Shown: positions 59,400 through 64,000 of the stretch, piece by piece
How the letters are laid out: the number at the start of each line of letters is the position of its first letter
How positions within the stretch are numbered: the stretch's first letter is position 1
Position numbers and translations under genes: made by a program
Notes under the pieces: model-generated
The model's database searches: none
What the model was told of the DNA's origin: nothing
Seen by the model: only the letters and a program-made list of their open reading frames with translations
Assembly (NCBI GenBank): GCA_013396995.1
Contig: VWZP01004602.1
Location: 1 to 64,000, forward strand
Source of the DNA: Dicaeum eximium
Taxonomy: Eukaryota > Chordata > Aves > Passeriformes > Dicaeidae
Direction: 5' to 3'
Length of the DNA: 64,000 nt

Positions 59400-61680
59400 A
59401 AAAAGGCACGTATAAAACGAGGCAGTAACCCTGAGGCCGACCGCAGTGAAATGAGGGGCGTGGAGATAAGATAGAAAAGCGCATAGGGGAAAAAACAGAA
59501 AGAAAGAATTTTAAAAAAATAAAAAAAGGAAGAGTAAATTCCTCAAAGAGAGGTTGTACAGAAGGAGTGGGTCTGTTCTTGTCACTTCCAGCGAGCACAG
59601 ATAGCTGGAAGCGTCAAAAAAAAAGCTGTTTAATGCTGGGGGCAGTGATAGAGGTCAGCCCGCTAAGACAAATACAGAATTCTTGTTAACTGGGCTCCAA
59701 GATGAGTTGTCTCACTCTGTAACAAAGAACATGCAGCCGCTGCTGCGGGTCAGTTGTTCATATCCCTGCAAATGTGAAAAAAGGGGCTCTTTTGGTAGTC
59801 ACTGAACAGTCTGAAGCTTTTACAGAGATAGGCTTTGCTCCATGGGATGCTTTATTGTTACCATCTCTACAAGCTTCAGTGAGGAATGTTACAAAAGAGA
59901 AACACAATTGTTGCCAAAGGTTTTTGGGTTGGATGCCCAGGTGAAAGGGCTGCAGCAGTTCAGCGGAGTGGGAATGCACAGCATGGTGTGGCTTTGAGTT
60001 GGTGGTATTTTTATTTTGAATTAAACCACAATTAAGAACCCCAGTCGGGGCACGGTAGTTAAAGCATCTTTTGGGAAGTAAAGGGAATTCTGTAGATATA
60101 TATATGATGACCTTGAGATAGTCTGTGAAGATGAGACTGTCTAACAGAGGTGGCCTGCTGGTTCCTTTGCTCAGGGTGCACTTCTGATAAGAGAGATTTA
60201 GTCTATCTGGAGCTCTGGGAGGAGGTTTTTGCAGCATATATATGTATATTTTGCTGCTAAAACAGATGCAGCCATATATATATATATACACACACACACA
60301 TATATATATAGGGCTGCATCTGTTTTAGCAGCAAAATTCAGGAGAAAACTGCATATGAACATCATCAATTTTTATAGAGATCCAATGCTGACAGTTTACT
60401 GGAGTTACCTTTTCTCACTGCTGCATTGAACTATAGCAGAACTTTATTTGAGACTGTTTCAGTAAAATACCCAAATGTCTTTTTTTAATATCTGTGGCTA
60501 TTAATATATAACCAAGTAGAGTTTACTTGACTTCCACTCTGCATCACCTTGTCTCTCAAATTGCCTGACATGATTCTCCCCATTTTAGGTGGAGTGTTTG
60601 ACCAGAGGGAAATGCTTTCAGACACATCTCTCAAATAAGAAATTTGTTTCTGTAAAGACATTTTTCTCCAAATTTCAAAAAGTTTATTTTTGTGACTAAT
60701 TTAAAAAAAAAAAAAAAAACTGAAAACAGACAAACATTAGGAAAACCAGACAAATTTCAGAGGTAACACATGCTCCTTATGACACTCTAAGATTTCAGAT
60801 ACAACACAGGGATTCAGGCTCTGGTAACAGGACTTATCCCAGCTCACTCAGGCTGTGTGTGGGATGAACAGTGAGGTACCTGCAATTGTTCAGACCCTCA
60901 TCTACCAGAAATAAACAACAATTCTATAAAGTCACAGTAACTGTGGGGGAAAAGAAAGGAGCTTGCAGGGAACTGGGGAGCACAATGCTGCTTGCCTACA
61001 TCAGAGAGATATTTTGGAGCTCTTTGGGCAGTTCTGCTCCCCATCCCCTCTCCAGGCACCCTTACTCTCTGCCAAGAAGGGTAAAGAGATGCCACTGCCT
61101 CATGTGAAGCAGGCAAAAACTACTGTTATCAGGCCATTGTCCCAGTTTTGGAGCCTCTGCACAGAAATCAAAGATGTAAACAGAGCATCCCATGTTTTCT
61201 CTGGATAAGCATTCCATAGAAAGGACTGGGCACAGAGGCAGCAAAGCCCAAGGAATCCCTCTCTCCAACACACCAAGCAGCACTTTTTTGGTAACAGGGT
61301 CCCTTTTACCCCTTGCCCATGGAAAGGGAAATGCAGATGTGTGTATGGGGCTGCACAGGGACACTGGTCATGTCCTGGCCACCGCTGTTCCGGGCTGCAG
61401 CAGTGCACCCCAGCCAGCTCTGCTGCCGTGGGGCTCAGGGCTGTGCTCAGGACAATCTCCCCACTGCAGCAGTGCCAGGCTGGCCTGAGTGCCTGCCCAG
61501 CTCTCTTCCCAGGGTCTCAGGCTGCTTTTGCATCTCCTGCTGAGGCCAGCACTGCTCCAGCTGGGTTGCTGACTGCCTCCAAGCTGTCCCTGTGGAAGCT
61601 AGCTTGTGTTTTTCTACCTTACAGGGCAGCAGCAAAAGCAAGACTACAGTGTAGGCATACCTTGTATCTCTCAGACCCCA
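59400..61680. other. Intergenic region between CENPI promoter and TMEM35A 3' end
   Basis: AT-rich; holds the inverted repeat at 60248-60337 and an A17 run near 60703. No coding region is recognised. Confidence 0.55.
60248..60337. repeat. Perfect 26-bp inverted repeat around a TA/CA microsatellite
   Basis: Arms 60248-60273 and 60312-60337 are exact reverse complements (core ttttgctgctaaaacagatg). The 38-bp loop is (TA)n(CA)n(TA)n, itself able to pair. Strong hairpin or cruciform potential. Confidence 0.93.
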
Positions 61681-61688
61681 AGTGCAAC

Positions 61689-61694
61689 TTTATT
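61689..61694 (-). terminator. TMEM35A: TMEM35A poly(A) signal (AATAAA on minus)
   Basis: The plus strand reads TTTATT, 87 nt beyond the stop codon. This would be a short 3' UTR; a longer form cannot be excluded. Confidence 0.5.
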
Positions 61695-61780
61695 TAGACA
61701 GATAAAAATAAAAAACAAATTTTCTAGGTGATTTTGGAGAGAGCTGCCTCGAGGGTCCTTGTTTCCTCACGTGCACTCAA

Positions 61781-62167
61781 CTAGGATACCTTCACTTTGC
61801 CTTTCTCAGGAGCTGCTTCATGGATGAGCGGCTGCTCATCCCCGTTCACCGACAGCATCCTCTTCTCCGGCAGCAGCTCCTCGGGCTGCCGAGCGATCAG
61901 CAGGCGACAGGTGAGCAGGATCCCAAAGACCAGGGCGTGGGCATAACGCTTGAGGGGGTCCCCCACGAGCTGGTGGAAAAAGAGCACGGCCAGCACGAGG
62001 AGGAGGAGCAGGAAGTTGGCCACGTCCTTGGGGCGACCGGGCACCAGTGTCATGACAATGCCGCACGCCACTTCCAGGGCGCCGATGCTCTTGCGGAGGA
62101 GGATGGAGCTGACTCCCATCTTCTTGAGCATGGGCAGGGCCCGCACGTAGCTTTTGTACGCTCGTTT
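61781..62167 (-). CDS. TMEM35A: TMEM35A (NACHO) last coding exon, partial gene
   Basis: TMEM35A is an ER membrane protein that promotes assembly of neuronal nicotinic acetylcholine receptors, chiefly alpha7. The exon encodes 128 C-terminal residues, nearly identical to human (KRAYKSYVRALP, SILLRKSIGALEVACGIVMT, PGRPKDVANFLLLLLVLAVL, HQLVGDPLKRYAHALVFGIL), and ends KGKVKVS then TAG at 61781-61783. Three hydrophobic segments are visible. The acceptor (gattccag|AAA) is at 62168. The missing first about 40 residues, including the first membrane segment, must lie beyond position 64000. The cytosolic tail after LLIARQPEE is less conserved. Confidence 0.97.
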   Translation of the reverse strand, partial: KRAYKSYVRALPMLKKMGVSSILLRKSIGALEVACGIVMTLVPGRPKDVANFLLLLLVLAVLFFHQLVGDPLKRYAHALVFGILLTCRLLIARQPEELLPEKRMLSVNGDEQPLIHEAAPEKGKVKVS

Positions 62168-64000
62168 CTGGAATCAAGCAGCCAAGGACATCATGTGAGA
62201 AAGTGAAGGCAAAAGTGATTTCCATTGAAACAGACTGATATGCAACATGACCTAAAAATTATTTCAGTCGTCACAGACCCCTGTGGCACAATACCCAATC
62301 TGTAAAGCTTCTGTTTGGGGGTATATTAAACCATCAGTCTGAATTCCCTCTTTCTAAGCTGTTGTCTCCTCATGGAAAGCAGATCTCCAACCTCTCATCC
62401 ATCTTTGGAACTACATCCAGGCCAGGTGTACCTTACCCTGAAACCTGAAGTTCTGATTGCTGGAATTAACAGTGCAGAACCATGTTATTAAAACAAACAA
62501 ACCTCTTTCTAAGAGTACCTTGTGCTTTAAAATTGACTAATACACCCAATCCCTGCAGAGCCAAAACACAGCCAAGTAAACACAAGTCTCTTTCTACTCC
62601 AAAGCAATTTACAACATCCCAAAGTAACTTACAGTATTCCAAAGCAATTTACAGTAGTTACGGGCAGTGCAGGCTTAGGGTGGGACTAAACATCAAAGCT
62701 CAGATTCACCAGTCCTATCCTGTGCTTACATACCTTTATGATCCTTTCTTTCCTCAGGTGAAAGCAAGCTGACATTTGACATTACATGCTCCCTGGTTTA
62801 TGCTGGATTTAGAAGCAGTGTAAGCTGCAAGACTCAGCCTGCTTACACAGCTGCCTCATTCTTTTGGGGAAAGAAACAGTCTTTGTCCTTACACATGTCC
62901 AGGTTCTTGCATTTGAACATTAGGTCCTGGTGGTCTTACTATTTTGTTTGGGCTTTTTTCTATTTTTGTTTTCTAATCGAGTATTTCCATTATATAGATA
63001 TATATATTTTTTAATAAGGGTCCTATATTCAGTGTGAGACACTGAAATTCTTTCCACTTATACTTGAGTATAATATCCCTGAAGATATTTTTGCCATTGT
63101 GTTCTTTGTTTTCTAATTGGTGTGAGGGAAATGGAGGCCAAATCTCAAATGCAGGATTGTTCAGCTCTCACAGGCACTGATCAGACTGTGGATTTACTTC
63201 CATACAATTTTGGAAACCTACATTACAGGCATACAGAACTTTCCCACGTCTCCATAGATTTTGATGCTTCCTTCTGAGAGGATCTGATGCTTCACAGGTG
63301 GTTAAAAAAAATCCAGCATTGTCATTTTTGCTACAAAATAATTGAAGATCTTATGACACATTTACTCCAAGTGTTTGCATTGTAAGGTTGTATTTTAAAC
63401 CACCAGTGACTAAAACCTCAGAGCAGAGTATTTTTAAACAGTTATGAAAAATACAACATTTTTAAGAAATGTACTATAAGCATGTCCTAGAGTACCCTGG
63501 TATTTTAGGTATTTTAATAGGCAAGGTAATGTGTTTTTCGCTGAATGAAAAACTACAAGTTTCGTGTTTTAGGTAGCTAACAGAAGTTCTCTGCTGGGGG
63601 CAAAAAGCCATCCTTATGGATTAGCAAGGTCAGGTTTTTCCTGTCTGCATGAACTGACAGACCACCACAGGATGTAGCACAGCAAAGGCAGGAGAGCCTA
63701 ATGAGCCATGAATATGTAACAATATGGACTATGAAGAATAATGGTGCTGTGTAATACCTGCTTTATAAAACCAGAGATCCTTCCTACCTGTAGGCCTGAC
63801 TCTTAATAAAGCAGAAGGGGACACAGAAGTGAAATATTTTACAGAGCAAGCATTTTGCAATGCTCCTAAAGTCTCTGTGCTTCTTTTTTTTTTTTTTCCT
63901 GTAGCAGAAGCTTAAGAGCTTTGTTTTCTATGGGTTTTACCTCATGTGTCTTTTGCCCATGAGTTCCTCCTTGGGGATTTTCCTCTGTGAGATCCCTGTG
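62168..64000 (-). other. TMEM35A: Intron 1 of TMEM35A (part)
   Basis: No sequence resembling the TMEM35A N-terminal exon was found, so the window ends inside the intron. Contains the 20-bp tandem repeat and a T15 run near 63885. Confidence 0.75.
62599..62656. repeat. Three-copy 20-bp tandem repeat
   Basis: Units start with ccaaag at 62599, 62619 and 62639 and share a ccaaagYaaYttaca core. Lies in the TMEM35A intron. Confidence 0.85.

Noticed and set aside
1..64000. Search for CRISPR arrays, tRNA or rRNA genes, endogenous retroviruses and transposase genes
   Set aside because: None seen by eye. A tRNAscan-SE and RepeatMasker run would be needed to exclude degraded copies.

Overview
The window is vertebrate nuclear DNA, almost certainly from a bird. 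The genes are split by GT-AG introns, two CpG-rich promoter regions are visible, and the only recognisable interspersed repeats are four truncated CR1-type LINE fragments, the dominant avian retroposon. No bacterial, plasmid or CRISPR-like feature is present. Gene identities come from recognising encoded residues against remembered human proteins. No database search was run.

Layout. (1) Positions 1-4075, plus strand: an AIPL1-like co-chaperone gene of six coding exons with a poly(A) signal at 4047. Its last exon carries an unusual Glu/Lys-rich tail of about 360 residues. (2) Positions 4933-25998, minus strand: dystrophin-related protein 2 (DRP2), reconstructed as 23 coding exons (2,817 nt including stop, 938 aa). 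It converges on AIPL1, with the two poly(A) signals about 0.9 kb apart. A probable 5' noncoding exon and CpG promoter lie near 33.86-34.16 kb, which would make the first intron about 7.9 kb. (3) About 34.2-43.1 kb: AT-rich spacer in which I see no gene; it probably includes the CENPI 3' UTR. (4) Positions 43097-57634, minus strand: CENPI, the inner-kinetochore CENP-I protein, in 20 coding exons (2,241 nt, 746 aa). Its CpG-island promoter lies at about 58.6-59.35 kb and contains three NRF1-like sites. (5) About 59.4-61.7 kb: spacer with a striking perfect inverted repeat around a TA/CA microsatellite. (6) Positions 61689-62167, minus strand: the last exon of TMEM35A (NACHO). Its first exon must lie beyond position 64000.

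The order TMEM35A-CENPI-DRP2 on one strand matches human Xq22.1, so this is a conserved synteny block. The AIPL1-like gene next to DRP2 does not match human, where AIPL1 is on 17p13. The genes do not form a pathway: AIPL1 acts in photoreceptors (PDE6 folding), DRP2 in the Schwann-cell dystroglycan-periaxin complex, CENPI in the kinetochore, and TMEM35A in ER assembly of nicotinic receptors. I found no new multi-gene system. The most interesting item is the acidic/basic tail of the AIPL1-like protein and the polypurine DNA that encodes it. Both multi-exon minus-strand models splice in frame at every junction and sum to a multiple of three, which is strong internal support.
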